From NCBI GenBank assembly GCA_001689405.1, contig LUJO01000028.1, forward strand, positions 4,078-68,077: a DNA stretch of 64,000 bases, written 5' to 3'. The translations under genes and the position numbers were made by a program. Source of the DNA: Candidatus Homeothermus arabinoxylanisolvens. GTDB lineage: Bacteria; Bacteroidota; Bacteroidia; Bacteroidales; Muribaculaceae. Of this stretch, positions 9,401 to 17,855 are shown piece after piece (positions within the stretch are counted from its first letter, which is position 1; the number at the start of each line of letters is the position of its first letter). A model generated the notes under the pieces. That model ran no database searches. It worked only from the letters and a program-made list of their open reading frames with translations, and was not told the DNA's origin.

Positions 9401-9865
9401 AGTGTGAACATGGACGCTCCGCAGCGCGAGAAGATAACATCGTTCATAGCCGACCGATATGCAAAGGCACAGACCGTAATGGACCTCATGATGGACAAGT
9501 TACCGGTCTACACCGCTCCCTACGGAGTAACCATAGGACTTCAGATAGCCGACATATACGGACGCCTCGGCGACATAACCGACAACAAGGCCGACAACGA
9601 GCGCGCGCTTCAGGTGCTGCGCGACGAGATAGACCTGTACAAGCAGTACATACTCTATTTCCAAAGCCTGACTCCGGCACAATTCTCCACTCTGACCCGC
9701 ACTGACCGTTACATCTACGACTCTTACTTCGTATCGCTCATATCGGCCTATGCCGAAAACGGCGGCGACGCGCAGGAACTTATGAAGCAACTGCAAAGCG
9801 AAGGTGTCAACTTCAGCCGCTATTACAAGAAAAGTCCCGAGACTAATCCGGTAAATGTCGAATAA
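6404..9865 (+). CDS. DUF2723 large membrane protein (GT-C / TMEM260-like)
   Basis: The 1153-residue protein begins with a string of membrane helices and has the family signature TASFWDCPEFISQGYKLEIG (about residues 30-50) and GHPPGNPIFMLAARFF. A second helix group precedes QTPNQPRERDYAFAGSF, and the C-terminal third is soluble and helical. Pfam DUF2723 is related to protein O-mannosyltransferase-type GT-C enzymes, and the eukaryotic member TMEM260 is an O-mannosyltransferase; a glycan-transfer role in the inner membrane is therefore inferred, not shown. The start at 6404 is chosen because an upstream extension would overlap the previous gene. A polysaccharide deacetylase follows 20 bases later, consistent with envelope glycan work. 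Confidence 0.88.
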   Translation: MKKYRIINNSLGWLMFVIAAVTYLLTLEPTASFWDCPEFISQGYKLEIGHPPGNPIFMLAARFFVNFAPDAQHVAMAVNTMSALLSAATILLLFWTITHLVRRLVVADDAKQISLTEMLIIFGSGICGSLVYTWSDTFWFSAVEGEVYAFSSFCTALVFWLILKWENRADQPHSDRYLVLIAYVIGISIAVHLLNLLCIPAIVLVFYYKKFKNPDGKGSLIALLVSFVIVGLILYGLVPGFIEMAQYCELLCVNGLGWSYNSGPIIYTCITLAVMIWAVYELYRQNNALRIKISFFLSVFLSGIPFIGDGWFIPVVVFIGLLLYLFKFMKRVPVRIFNVVVLSILVIFIGYSSYALLLIRSSANTPMNQNAPDNVFALSSYLNREQYGDRPLFYGQTFNSGIVYQVDASGRPQALKKEGKALYGKTVKKSPDEPDRYEITGYKTDYVMNPELDMLFPRMYDGKYAAAYRDWTGMKGTPVNVNTYVDENGRPYGSPQTKIKPTFAENLQYLFNYQINHMYWRYFMWNFAGRQNDIQGNGEVTHGNWISGIPFIDNLRLGDQSLLPDDLGAGNKGHNVFFMLPLIFGIIGLIWQSFTSRRGIEQFWVVAFLFFMTGLAIVLYLNQTPNQPRERDYAFAGSFYAFAIWVGMGVAGIWRILVMLFSDKVKAGDKVSRMLAYVAVAAGILLPLQVVSQTWDDHDRSGRYTTRDFGMNYLSSLEPNAIVFTNGDNDTFPLWYAQEVEGFRTDVRVVNLSYLTTDWYVDQMRLPSYDAPAIDMMATPDIYAHDKRQFSYYLRPDTTKVNVLAALKALYADDANKNEWGLYEFKYPNMYLPVNKDDMLKSGRVTEEELPAVEEYIDLDQSEEPDGGLRLSNVIALDMLATNAANGWKRPVYFAMTVPDSYYMNLSPYMRSTGMAYEVGPIKNKEYDGYHMAVNTDKAYDNIVNKFRWGGLDKAESADDIYLDETVRRMVTTTRTTMLDLATALYNEGVTAEIYFHQDSVNMDAPQREKITSFIADRYAKAQTVMDLMMDKLPVYTAPYGVTIGLQIADIYGRLGDITDNKADNERALQVLRDEIDLYKQYILYFQSLTPAQFSTLTRTDRYIYDSYFVSLISAYAENGGDAQELMKQLQSEGVNFSRYYKKSPETNPVNVE

Positions 9866-9885
9866 ACCGTCAGAACTGTAGTATC

Positions 9886-10503
9886 ATGTTTATCGAGCAA
9901 CCGCCACTGCTATACCGCATCCTTTTCCCGGAGGCGGTATGGCGTATAAAACGCAAGAAACGCAAGGTCATCTACCTTACGTTTGATGACGGTCCCATAC
10001 CCGAAGTCACACCGTGGGTGCTCGACGTACTCGATCATTACGGCATAAAAGCCACATTCTTTTCTGTCGGCGACAATGTCAGGCGACATCCCGAACTTCT
10101 TGAGGAAATAAAGCGGCGGGGCCATAGCTGGGGCAACCATACAATGAACCACCTGCAGGGGTTCAAGGTCACCTCGCGCAATTATCTGCGCAACATAAAG
10201 GAGGCCGACAATCTCATAGACAGCAACCTCTATCGTCCGCCGCACGGCATAATGAGGTGGAGTCAGGCAAAGGTCATAAAAGATCATTTCAACATCATCA
10301 TGTATGACCTTGTCACACGCGACTACTCCAAGAAACTAAACGGAGAGCAGGTGCTCAACAACGTGAAAAAATTTGCCCGCAACGGCTCCATAATCGTGTT
10401 TCACGACTCTCTTAAAGCCGAGCGCAACCTGCGTTACGCACTTCCGCGTGCCATAGAGTGGCTCAAAGAGCAAGGCTATGAGTTCGAGGCCATCAATATG
10501 TAG
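9886..10503 (+). CDS. Polysaccharide deacetylase (NodB-fold) family protein
   Basis: The 205-residue protein is a compact NodB domain. Visible motifs are YLTFDDGPIPEVTPWVLDVL (catalytic aspartate and first metal aspartate, around residue 33), GHSWGNHTMNHLQGF with the two metal histidines, RPPHGIMRW, and the C-terminal IIVFHDSLKAERN with the catalytic histidine. Such enzymes remove acetyl groups from N-acetylated sugars. No clear signal peptide is present, so the protein may act on the cytosolic face or on a lipid-linked intermediate; this is inference. Its stop lies inside the start region of queG. Confidence 0.9.
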   Translation: MFIEQPPLLYRILFPEAVWRIKRKKRKVIYLTFDDGPIPEVTPWVLDVLDHYGIKATFFSVGDNVRRHPELLEEIKRRGHSWGNHTMNHLQGFKVTSRNYLRNIKEADNLIDSNLYRPPHGIMRWSQAKVIKDHFNIIMYDLVTRDYSKKLNGEQVLNNVKKFARNGSIIVFHDSLKAERNLRYALPRAIEWLKEQGYEFEAINM

Positions 10504-11413
10504 CGACGCAGTCATCGCCGAAGCCTTGCGGCTTGGAGCTACCGCCGCGGGAACAGCCGGCATTGAACCGGTCGATGCTTGCACAGCTGCGCGATACGAC
10601 GCTTGGATAGCCGCCGGATGCCACGGAGAGATGAATTATCTGGCACGCAACATTGACCTACGCAATGACCCGCGTGGCCTTATGCCCTCAGCCAAGACTG
10701 TCATAGTGGCCGCGTTCAACTACTATCCAAAGCATAGGCAACCGCCTGAACACCCACAGTTCGCATACTATGCTTACGGACGCGACTACCATGAAGTGGT
10801 GCGCGAACGTCTCGGCGCACTTGCCGACTTCATCAAAGAAAACTATGGAGGAGAGACCCGCGTATGTGTAGACACGGCCCCGCTCCACGAACGATATTGG
10901 GCACAAAAAGCCGGCATAGGATTCGAAGGTGTCAACTCACAGCTGATCATCCCCGGACGAGGTTCCTATTTCTTCATCGGGGAAGTGCTGACATCGATTG
11001 ACTTTACCCCTTCACTGCCATGCAGCGGTGACTGCGGCCATTGCGGGGCATGCATGCGAGCATGTCCTTCGGGAGCCATAAAAGGCGACGGCACAATCGA
11101 CGCTTCGCGATGCCTCTCCTACCTCACAATCGAATACCGAGGCGACCTTCCGGCCGACACTCCCGCCGGCAACCGCATATACGGCTGCGACGCCTGCCAG
11201 CAGGCATGCCCGCATAACCGACACGCACAGCCCACCGATATAGCCGATTTCGCCCCTTCCGACCGGTTTCTTGCACTTGACGAAGAACGCCTGTCGGCAC
11301 TGACCCCTGAAAGTTTCAACTCCTTGTTTCGTCACTCCGCTATAAAACGGACCAAACTTTCCGGACTGCTCCGCAATCTACAACTGCTGCGTGCCAACAA
11401 GACAAAACATTAA
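10478..11413 (+). CDS. queG: Epoxyqueuosine reductase
   Basis: QueG reduces epoxyqueuosine to queuosine in the wobble position of tRNAs, using cobalamin and two 4Fe-4S clusters. The 311-residue product has the N-terminal catalytic domain and both cluster motifs, CGHCGACMRACPSGAI (about residue 190) and CDACQQACPHN (about residue 238). It is toward the short end for the family, lacking the C-terminal HEAT-like extension of longer members. The start overlaps the deacetylase gene by 26 bases in another frame, so translation is probably coupled. The window also carries a cobalamin adenosyltransferase, though QueG does not itself need the adenosyl form. Confidence 0.93.
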   Translation: MSSRPSICSDAVIAEALRLGATAAGTAGIEPVDACTAARYDAWIAAGCHGEMNYLARNIDLRNDPRGLMPSAKTVIVAAFNYYPKHRQPPEHPQFAYYAYGRDYHEVVRERLGALADFIKENYGGETRVCVDTAPLHERYWAQKAGIGFEGVNSQLIIPGRGSYFFIGEVLTSIDFTPSLPCSGDCGHCGACMRACPSGAIKGDGTIDASRCLSYLTIEYRGDLPADTPAGNRIYGCDACQQACPHNRHAQPTDIADFAPSDRFLALDEERLSALTPESFNSLFRHSAIKRTKLSGLLRNLQLLRANKTKH

Positions 11414-11424
11414 CGTCTAAAAAC

Positions 11425-11462
11425 AACGACGGCAACACCGCAAAACCGGTATTACCGTCGTT
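11425..11462. terminator. Bidirectional terminator between queG and pfkA
   Basis: A 16-base stem with two mismatches (AACGACGG... pairing with ...CCGTCGTT) and a six-base loop lies between the two convergent genes. A-rich sequence precedes it and T-rich sequence follows, suiting termination from both sides. Confidence 0.65.
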
Positions 11463-11485
11463 ATGTCATATTACTTGCCTCGCTC

Positions 11486-12466
11486 TTATATTGACAGGCG
11501 GCGGAGGGTACTGAGCAGGTCGCGGTTGATGGGCTTGTCGTTCTTGATGGCCTTCGAGAAGGGCACGTATACGATTTCGTCATTGGATATGCCGATCATA
11601 ACGTTGCGCTGGTCCTCAAGCAGGGCGTCGATTGCCGCGGAACCGAGGCGTGAAGCCAATATACGGTCAGAAGCCGTAGGCGAACCGCCGCGCTGAAGGT
11701 GTCCGAGTATCGACACTCTTACGTCATAACCGGGATACTCGTTTTTCACACGTTCGGCAAGAGCCATGGCACCGCCGGTGACAGGACTCTCCGCAACGAG
11801 CACTATCGATGAGTTCTTGCTCTTGCGGAACCCGTTCTGTATAAGTTCGGCCAACTGGTCGACCTCTGTTGATATTTCAGGAATAATGGCGGCCTCCGCA
11901 CCTGAAGCGATAGCGCCGTTCAGAGCAAGGAAACCGGCGTCGCGGCCCATAACCTCAATGAAGAACAGACGCTCATGGCTCGTAGCCGTGTCACGGATCT
12001 TGTCGACACACTCCATTATGGTGTTAAGAGCCGTATCGTAACCGATAGTGCGGTCAGTACCGTAAAGGTCATTGTCGATTGTTCCGGGCAAGCCTATTAT
12101 AGGGAAGTTGAACTCTGTGGCAAATATGCGCGCACCGGTAAGCGAACCGTCGCCACCTATCACCACAAGTGCGTCTATTTCGTGCTGTTTTATCGTGTCA
12201 TAAGCCAACTGACGGCCTTCGGGAGTCTCAAACTCCTTGCAACGGGCGGTTTTGAGTATCGTGCCACCCATCTGTATGATATTTGACACATTCTGTGTCT
12301 TGAACTCAACAATCTCGTTTGTTATAAGACCGCGATATCCGCGATATATACCTTTTACTTTGAAACCGCTGAAAATCGCCGAACGAGTCACCGCGCGTAT
12401 GGCAGCGTTCATTCCCGGGGCATCGCCTCCCGACGTGAGAATACCGATTGTCTTAATCTGGCCCAT
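11486..12466 (-). CDS. pfkA: ATP-dependent 6-phosphofructokinase
   Basis: This enzyme catalyses the committed step of glycolysis, fructose 6-phosphate to fructose 1,6-bisphosphate. The 326-residue protein starts with the nucleotide-binding ILTSGGDAPGMNAAIRA, has the active-site region GLPGTIDNDLYGTDRTIGYDTA (aspartates as base and metal ligand), FIEVMGRDAGFLA and a late GHLQRGGSPTASDR. The GGDGS sequence in VVIGGDGSLTGA agrees with the ATP-using bacterial type. It is transcribed alone, converging with queG. Confidence 0.97.
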   Translation of the reverse strand: MGQIKTIGILTSGGDAPGMNAAIRAVTRSAIFSGFKVKGIYRGYRGLITNEIVEFKTQNVSNIIQMGGTILKTARCKEFETPEGRQLAYDTIKQHEIDALVVIGGDGSLTGARIFATEFNFPIIGLPGTIDNDLYGTDRTIGYDTALNTIMECVDKIRDTATSHERLFFIEVMGRDAGFLALNGAIASGAEAAIIPEISTEVDQLAELIQNGFRKSKNSSIVLVAESPVTGGAMALAERVKNEYPGYDVRVSILGHLQRGGSPTASDRILASRLGSAAIDALLEDQRNVMIGISNDEIVYVPFSKAIKNDKPINRDLLSTLRRLSI

Positions 12467-12515
12467 ATTTGAATAGAATTATTAAAGTGAATACATATTA
12501 CAGCATACAACCCCG

Positions 12516-12523
12516 CAAAAATA
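12516..12523 (-). promoter_or_regulatory. pfkA: Candidate -7 element for pfkA
   Basis: The minus strand reads TATTTTTG followed by C, matching TAnnTTTG, about 50 bases before the ATG. The -33 region has no clear TTTG. Confidence 0.45.
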
Positions 12524-12562
12524 AGCATTTAAGCTGTCAGATACAATACTTGGCGCGTTTTT

Positions 12563-13093
12563 TTAACGTTGCGGCTCCACCTCCGTCACGATACATGTAT
12601 TGGCCCCCCTCCATGGAAGCATACCCCAATACCGTTTATAAGTGACCTTCACCGGAGTTCCCGTGCCTTTAAGCTCCGACAGCCGCCGTGCAAGCGCATC
12701 TCTGTCTACTGAAAACGTAAAATCGCGAGAATATGTTTTTGTAGAATCAACCAGCGCGCTTCTGACTATCATCTGGCCCTCCCAAGTCTTGAATATGACA
12801 CCCTGCTTTTTCAGGTCGACCACATAGCCCACTTCATTCATATCAGTCTCATAGGGATTCAAGTAACGCACCCAGAAACCAATGCCGAGAGCAAGGAGCA
12901 CAAACAGCACCGACCATAAAATCATGCGCCGCATGGGATGACGACGTCGACGACGCGGCTCCGACTCGCCACAGCCCTCGGCCGCAGCCTCTTTCTGTTC
13001 GCAGCCAAACTGTATCACAGGCTTTTGTACAGCATCATCCGACGGCTCCGGATCATCGGCCATAAAGTAATCGGGTTTTGAGTCTAAATCCAT
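12563..13093 (-). CDS. Membrane-anchored protein of unknown function
   Basis: The 176-residue protein has an acidic cytosolic N-terminus (about 45 residues), a strongly basic patch EPRRRRRHPMRR, one membrane helix (about residues 52-72) and a C-terminal domain of about 100 residues with EVGYVVDLKKQGVIFKTWEG and later VKVTYKRYWGMLPWRG. The basic patch before the helix predicts that the C-terminal domain is outside the cytosol. The chosen ATG at 13093 follows from the stop of the upstream membrane protein at 13117; a longer frame upstream would overlap that gene. I do not recognise the family beyond its being Bacteroidetes-like. Confidence 0.75.
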   Translation of the reverse strand: MDLDSKPDYFMADDPEPSDDAVQKPVIQFGCEQKEAAAEGCGESEPRRRRRHPMRRMILWSVLFVLLALGIGFWVRYLNPYETDMNEVGYVVDLKKQGVIFKTWEGQMIVRSALVDSTKTYSRDFTFSVDRDALARRLSELKGTGTPVKVTYKRYWGMLPWRGANTCIVTEVEPQR

Positions 13094-13116
13094 ATCTATT
13101 AAATAATGATTCCAAA

Positions 13117-14118
13117 TTATCTTACGGTTTTCTGACGCTTGTCCATGGCTATCGACACAAAAGCATACAGGCCGAGAAGCACCAGCATACATGTCTGCGC
13201 ACCCCACACAATCATGGCGAAGGCACCGCCCTGATTTATATCCACTCCGTATATGCCGAGAGCGAATATAATGGCAAGATGCCACGGCCCGAGGCCGCCG
13301 TTACTGGGAATACCCATTGAGATACTCGACAGCACAAAAGCCACAAGCGCACATACTATGCCAAGATGCGCCGTAAAAGAGAATGCGAAAAACGCCACAT
13401 AAAGCTGGGTAAAGTAGCACCCCCATATAGCTACCGTAAGCAAAAGCCACTTGCCCTTATGGGGCATCGTGCCTACTACGGCAAAACCGTTCCACAGGTT
13501 GCGTACCGCATCGCGCACTTTCAGCACCCACTTGTTTTTCGTACGGCTCATAAACAGCCATGCCGTCAAAGCCACGACAACTGCTCCGGCAATCCATACC
13601 CACGGCGAATGCAGCGTGTTGACAATCCCCTGATAAGTCTCGGGATACTTGTGTCCGAACGCGATAAATGCCTCGCGGGCTATACAGAAAGTAAAAAGTG
13701 TGAGCAGAAGCACGGTCACCGTATCGGCAAGACGGTCACAAACCATCGAACCGAAAACCGTGGTAAACTGAGCGTTCTGGCGTTTGGCTATGTAACCGGT
13801 ACGCCACACTTCGCCCAGACGCGGAGCAAGAAGGTTTATGGCATACGTGCCGAATATGCTCCACACAAGCGGCGGAAGCGGAGTATGTATTTTGAGAGCA
13901 TCAAGCTGTATGCTCCATCTCATCGCACGGAATATATGGGAAAACACGCTGATTATGAGAGTAGCGCCTATCCATTTGTAATCGCAGTCACTTATGGCCG
14001 CCTTCATCGTCGCGATGTCAATCTTTGTGTATAAGTAATAGCACAACCATACGCTCAAGGCTACAGGCAATATATACTTGAGCAGGTCCTTTAATATTTT
14101 GCTTGTCTGTTTTTTCAA
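13117..14118 (-). CDS. Lysylphosphatidylglycerol-synthase-type transmembrane (flippase-like) protein
   Basis: The 333-residue integral membrane protein has eight or so hydrophobic segments and the pattern of the LPG_synthase_TM/UPF0104 family: LAPRLGEVWRTGYIAKR (around residue 95-110), RLADTVTVLLLTL and SSISMGIPSNGGLGPWH near the C-terminus. Members include the flippase half of MprF and stand-alone proteins next to glycosyltransferases. No lysyl-transferase domain is fused here, so lipid or glycolipid handling is an inference. The start is a TTG at 14118: no ATG lies upstream in frame and the next methionine is after the first helix. Confidence 0.85.
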   Translation of the reverse strand: MKKQTSKILKDLLKYILPVALSVWLCYYLYTKIDIATMKAAISDCDYKWIGATLIISVFSHIFRAMRWSIQLDALKIHTPLPPLVWSIFGTYAINLLAPRLGEVWRTGYIAKRQNAQFTTVFGSMVCDRLADTVTVLLLTLFTFCIAREAFIAFGHKYPETYQGIVNTLHSPWVWIAGAVVVALTAWLFMSRTKNKWVLKVRDAVRNLWNGFAVVGTMPHKGKWLLLTVAIWGCYFTQLYVAFFAFSFTAHLGIVCALVAFVLSSISMGIPSNGGLGPWHLAIIFALGIYGVDINQGGAFAMIVWGAQTCMLVLLGLYAFVSIAMDKRQKTVR

Positions 14119-14140
14119 AACCGAGGTACTTTTAATTTTG

Positions 14141-14148
14141 CAAAGATA
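14141..14148 (-). promoter_or_regulatory. Candidate -7 element for the flippase-like gene
   Basis: The minus strand reads TATCTTTG, followed by C, a perfect TAnnTTTG about 22 bases before the TTG start. This supports the unusual start codon. Confidence 0.5.
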
Positions 14149-14174
14149 GTAATATTTGACTAATATACCTCTCC

Positions 14175-17100
14175 TTACACCGCAATTATAGTGCCCTGAA
14201 GAGGATACCAGAGGTAACCGCGCACTTCCGCCTCGGGAAACATACCGGCCACATAACGCACATATCCGCCTACCTGACGCATATAACGCGACGACTCCTC
14301 TTCGCCGAACTTGTAATCCACTATGTCAATATGTCCGTCAGCCGTCCATACTATGCGGTCGGGACGATAGTGGCGTATATCACGGCCGCCTGCGGCAACA
14401 AACGTGCGCTCGGTCAAAAGCCGCCGGTAGCCACAAAACCAAGATGCCACACGACTGTCGGCCAACGCCGCGGATATGGTCTCGATGTACGACGAGGCCT
14501 CCTCCTCGGGAATAAATCCGCGCATCACCCTGCTTCTGACAGCCGCCTCCACATCATCGGGAGTGCGTATGTCACTCATTATGTCATGATATATTATACC
14601 CTTGCGCCTCGGGAAAGCCATTTCATCAAAATCCTCAATGCGGCTCATGTCCCACACCTTCTCGTTGTCATACGAGTAGTAGGCCGGCATAGCCTTTGTT
14701 GTGCCGCCGTTACGCTCATGTCCGTATACGACAGGCGCGCCGGCTGTAAACGTGCCCTCATCGTCAACCTTGTCATCAAGAGTCATCAACAGCTCCGACA
14801 GGTCAGGCACGGAAGAGCAATATGCATAATCCACCGCATTAAATGCGGTGGCAAGAAGAGCGCCGACCGATGACTTGCCGTTGCATCCGTCATCCTTATC
14901 CTTGCATTTATATCCTATAAACAGTTCGTTGACGGCACGTGTGAACGCCACGTAAGCGCAGTTCATCACGTCAAGGCACTGTTTGTCAATAACGGCACGC
15001 GACTGTGCCTCAAAAGGCATGCCCGTGAGCTCCTTCCTTATCAGAAGCGGTATAAACGGCGGCACTTCATCAGGGTCGAAATTGTCGGCAAAAATACGAT
15101 AGCGCTCACCGGAGTCATCACGGGTGTCAAACCATACAAGCTCGCCAAAGCGGGTATTGCTCCATGGCCAGTCGACAAACGGCACGTGTACACACGGAAA
15201 CTCAAGCCCTTTTGATTTATGTACGGTCATCACCTTTATGGCCTCCACGTCGGCCGGCAAGGCAAGCGATTCCGACCTTGACCCCTTCGTATCCCACCAT
15301 TTAAGAAATGAGCGCAGGTCCGCTCCGGGCTTCTCGCTGAAGTCGAGTATTATGTCCTGAAAGGCACATATAAATACATTGTCCGAGGCAAGACGCTCGG
15401 GCGATATGTATCGGTGTATTATCCGCTCCACGACCGACGGCAATCCCGAACCGGTAAGACCGGCTACCTCGCGCAGAAATTCGTCAGGCACCTCTTCTCG
15501 TCCGAAAGCCTCCGATATGGCATATCCTTTGTCTTCGTCGCGCGACATAAAGTAACGAAACCGGCTGTATATATCCTCCGGGGTACGGCGCACATCGTCA
15601 TTCACGTCGCGCTCGTGCGAAAGCCGGGCGGCAAGATCGTGCATCACACTCGCTATAAGCTGCACCGACTGCGAGTTGCCTATAAGAAGCGCATCCTCCG
15701 ACATAACCTGAATATCGGCCATCTCCGGATCTTCACTCTTGCGGCGCAACAGATCGGCCACAACCGAAGCCCCTTCCGACGATGTACGCACCAGCACCGT
15801 TATATCGGATTGAGAAAAACCCGACGCAAGCTGACGTTTTATCTCTCCGGCCATAACATCGAGTATATCCTCGTCGTCTTCATAGCGCACGGCCTTGACA
15901 TAGCCGTGCAAATTTTTCTTAGCCACGCGCTGCACTACGTTGGCGTATATGTCGTCAACCCCTTTGGCCGATGCGAGAAATCGGAATACCGTATTGTTAA
16001 AACGCACGACCTCCGATGAACTGCGCCAGTTGGTATTCTCTTCCGGTATATTGCCGTGAAGCTCGCTCTGACGTGCAAACTCCCGCGGTACATCGCGCGC
16101 TATCAGGTCGACATCCGAGTTACGGAAACGGTATATCGACTGCTTCTCATCGCCGATTATAAGGTTATCGTTGTCGGTCGACAGACTCTCGCGCAGCAAT
16201 GACTCGATGTTAAGCCACTGCAGACGCGATGTGTCCTGAAACTCGTCGATAAGGAAGTGTCTGAGTCTCACCCCCATGCGCTCGTAGATAAAGGGAGCTT
16301 CCTCCTCGCTTATTATACGCCGCAATATGTCATTGGTGTCGCGGAGCAGTATGGCGTTGTTATCGTTCTGATTTTCGTTGATATAACGCTGCACCTCTCC
16401 GAGCAGTCCCATAAAGTATATCTGGTCCCTGATTATCGACAGACACTCCATGTCGCGGCACATTCTGACACATTCATTGACCGTAGCGCTTACAAGGCTG
16501 TCAGATCCGGCCCCGGGATAAGCATTCTTTTTATATCCCGCATAATGGTTGTCAATATACGAGGCCACTGTCTTTCCGCTTGCATCGGGCACTCCTGAAG
16601 CCCATTTTTTTATACGGTTTTTCAGATGATGGGTCATGCTCTCATATACACCCGATGCCTCAAGAAGTCTGTCTCGCTCCGACGCATAGCTCTGCAGGAG
16701 CGCCGGATACTCACGGGTCACCTTGTCAAGACGTTTCATGAAGCTGTGTATGCGTTCGCTGTCTTCAAGATATTCGTCGATTTCTCGGGCATGTATCTTA
16801 TATGTTTCCGACAAGGCGCTCCGCACAAACTTATGCAGGTCCTCGATAATCCTTGTATGCCGGTTAAACAGCAGAAAGCCCTTGCCGTCACGCATCAATT
16901 TACGCATGAACTGCTTAAGCCATACTTCAAGAAGGCGTATGCGGCGGTTGCCTGACATCTCCTCGGGGGTAGCCCTGTTTATAGATGTAAGCATCGAGTC
17001 AACGCCCACTATTATGGCGTTTTCGTCATCGAGGTCAACATCGTAGTTTCCGGTAAGATTAGCTTCCCGGGCAAATGTTCGCAGTACGGTCTGAAAAAAA

Positions 17101-17462
17101 GAGTCGATTGTGCTTATATTGAAGTTGCCGTAGTCGCCGAGCAACGACTGCAGAGCGGCCGAGGCACTTTTACGCAGACTGTCGGGTGAGCATCCGAGCT
17201 CCCTGCACATACGCTCCTCATAGTCGCTGCGTTCATCGCCTCTGCCGGACAAGAGAGCAAGCTGGTGCACTATACGGCGCTTCATCTCCTCCGTGGCCTT
17301 GTTGGTAAACGTTATGGCAAGTATCGATCGGTGGCGTTTACCGTCGCGGGCAAGACGATAGGCCCCGTTCTCGTCTTTGTAGCCTAGAAGCAGCTTTATA
17401 TAATTGTAGGCAAGCGTATAGGTCTTGCCGGAGCCGGCCGACGCCTTGTGTATCTGCAACAT
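14175..17462 (-). CDS. UvrD/RecB-type helicase-nuclease (AddA-like)
   Basis: The 1095-residue protein begins with the Walker A motif KASAGSGKTYTLAYNYIKLL and contains superfamily 1 helicase motifs: FTNKATEEMKRRI, LIDEFQDTSRLQW (Walker B), IGDEKQSIYRFRNSD, VMTVHKSKGLEFPCVHVPF and NCAYVAFTRAVNELF. The C-terminal 150 residues resemble a PD-(D/E)XK nuclease, with HYRPDRIVWT and IDIVDYKFGEE as the likely D...DxK site. These features match the AddA/RecB family that resects double-strand breaks for RecA loading. The usual partner AddB is not next to it. It starts 15 bases after the SUI1 gene stop. Confidence 0.9.
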   Translation of the reverse strand: MLQIHKASAGSGKTYTLAYNYIKLLLGYKDENGAYRLARDGKRHRSILAITFTNKATEEMKRRIVHQLALLSGRGDERSDYEERMCRELGCSPDSLRKSASAALQSLLGDYGNFNISTIDSFFQTVLRTFAREANLTGNYDVDLDDENAIIVGVDSMLTSINRATPEEMSGNRRIRLLEVWLKQFMRKLMRDGKGFLLFNRHTRIIEDLHKFVRSALSETYKIHAREIDEYLEDSERIHSFMKRLDKVTREYPALLQSYASERDRLLEASGVYESMTHHLKNRIKKWASGVPDASGKTVASYIDNHYAGYKKNAYPGAGSDSLVSATVNECVRMCRDMECLSIIRDQIYFMGLLGEVQRYINENQNDNNAILLRDTNDILRRIISEEEAPFIYERMGVRLRHFLIDEFQDTSRLQWLNIESLLRESLSTDNDNLIIGDEKQSIYRFRNSDVDLIARDVPREFARQSELHGNIPEENTNWRSSSEVVRFNNTVFRFLASAKGVDDIYANVVQRVAKKNLHGYVKAVRYEDDEDILDVMAGEIKRQLASGFSQSDITVLVRTSSEGASVVADLLRRKSEDPEMADIQVMSEDALLIGNSQSVQLIASVMHDLAARLSHERDVNDDVRRTPEDIYSRFRYFMSRDEDKGYAISEAFGREEVPDEFLREVAGLTGSGLPSVVERIIHRYISPERLASDNVFICAFQDIILDFSEKPGADLRSFLKWWDTKGSRSESLALPADVEAIKVMTVHKSKGLEFPCVHVPFVDWPWSNTRFGELVWFDTRDDSGERYRIFADNFDPDEVPPFIPLLIRKELTGMPFEAQSRAVIDKQCLDVMNCAYVAFTRAVNELFIGYKCKDKDDGCNGKSSVGALLATAFNAVDYAYCSSVPDLSELLMTLDDKVDDEGTFTAGAPVVYGHERNGGTTKAMPAYYSYDNEKVWDMSRIEDFDEMAFPRRKGIIYHDIMSDIRTPDDVEAAVRSRVMRGFIPEEEASSYIETISAALADSRVASWFCGYRRLLTERTFVAAGGRDIRHYRPDRIVWTADGHIDIVDYKFGEEESSRYMRQVGGYVRYVAGMFPEAEVRGYLWYPLQGTIIAV

Positions 17463-17477
17463 AAGCCGAGGCTATGA

Positions 17478-17828
17478 CTAAATTATACGGGCTTTGTAGC
17501 CTAACGACTTCATAAGTTCAAGCAGTTCCTTGCGGCGGTCGCCCTGTATGAGTATCTCTCCTCCACGTGCCGAACCTCCGGTAGCAAGACGGCGCTTGAG
17601 CAGGGCGGCAAGGTCAAGGAGTTCATTGTCAGAGCCTTGAAATCCGGTTATAATAGTAGCCTGCTTGCCTCCGCGACCTTTTTTCTCCAATATTATGTCA
17701 AGCCGAAAATCGTTTACTCTTTTCTTATCCTCACGAAGCACTTCGGCAGGAGTCTCGTCGCCTTGCGGAAGGTCAGGATTATTTGCAAGAAAGGCCTGCA
17801 TGGCGGCCTGCATGTCGTTGGTCTTCAT
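17478..17828 (-). CDS. SUI1/eIF1-family translation factor (YciH-like)
   Basis: The 116-residue protein has the SUI1 fold in its last 75 residues: a basic strand KKRGRGGKQATIITGF-like region, then LAALLKRRLATGGSARGGEI and LIQGDRRKELLELM. Bacterial YciH proteins affect start-codon selection fidelity in vitro; the cellular role is not settled. The first 40 residues are acidic and probably flexible. It lies between a lipoprotein gene and the AddA-like gene on the same strand. Confidence 0.88.
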   Translation of the reverse strand: MKTNDMQAAMQAFLANNPDLPQGDETPAEVLREDKKRVNDFRLDIILEKKGRGGKQATIITGFQGSDNELLDLAALLKRRLATGGSARGGEILIQGDRRKELLELMKSLGYKARII

Positions 17829-17855
17829 ATTCGAGGGTGTTTGATGACTATTATA

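Noticed and set aside
13366..14034. 222-codon plus-strand open frame opposite the flippase-like gene
   Set aside because: It is fully antisense to a membrane protein with clear family motifs; its basic, low-complexity translation is typical of a shadow.
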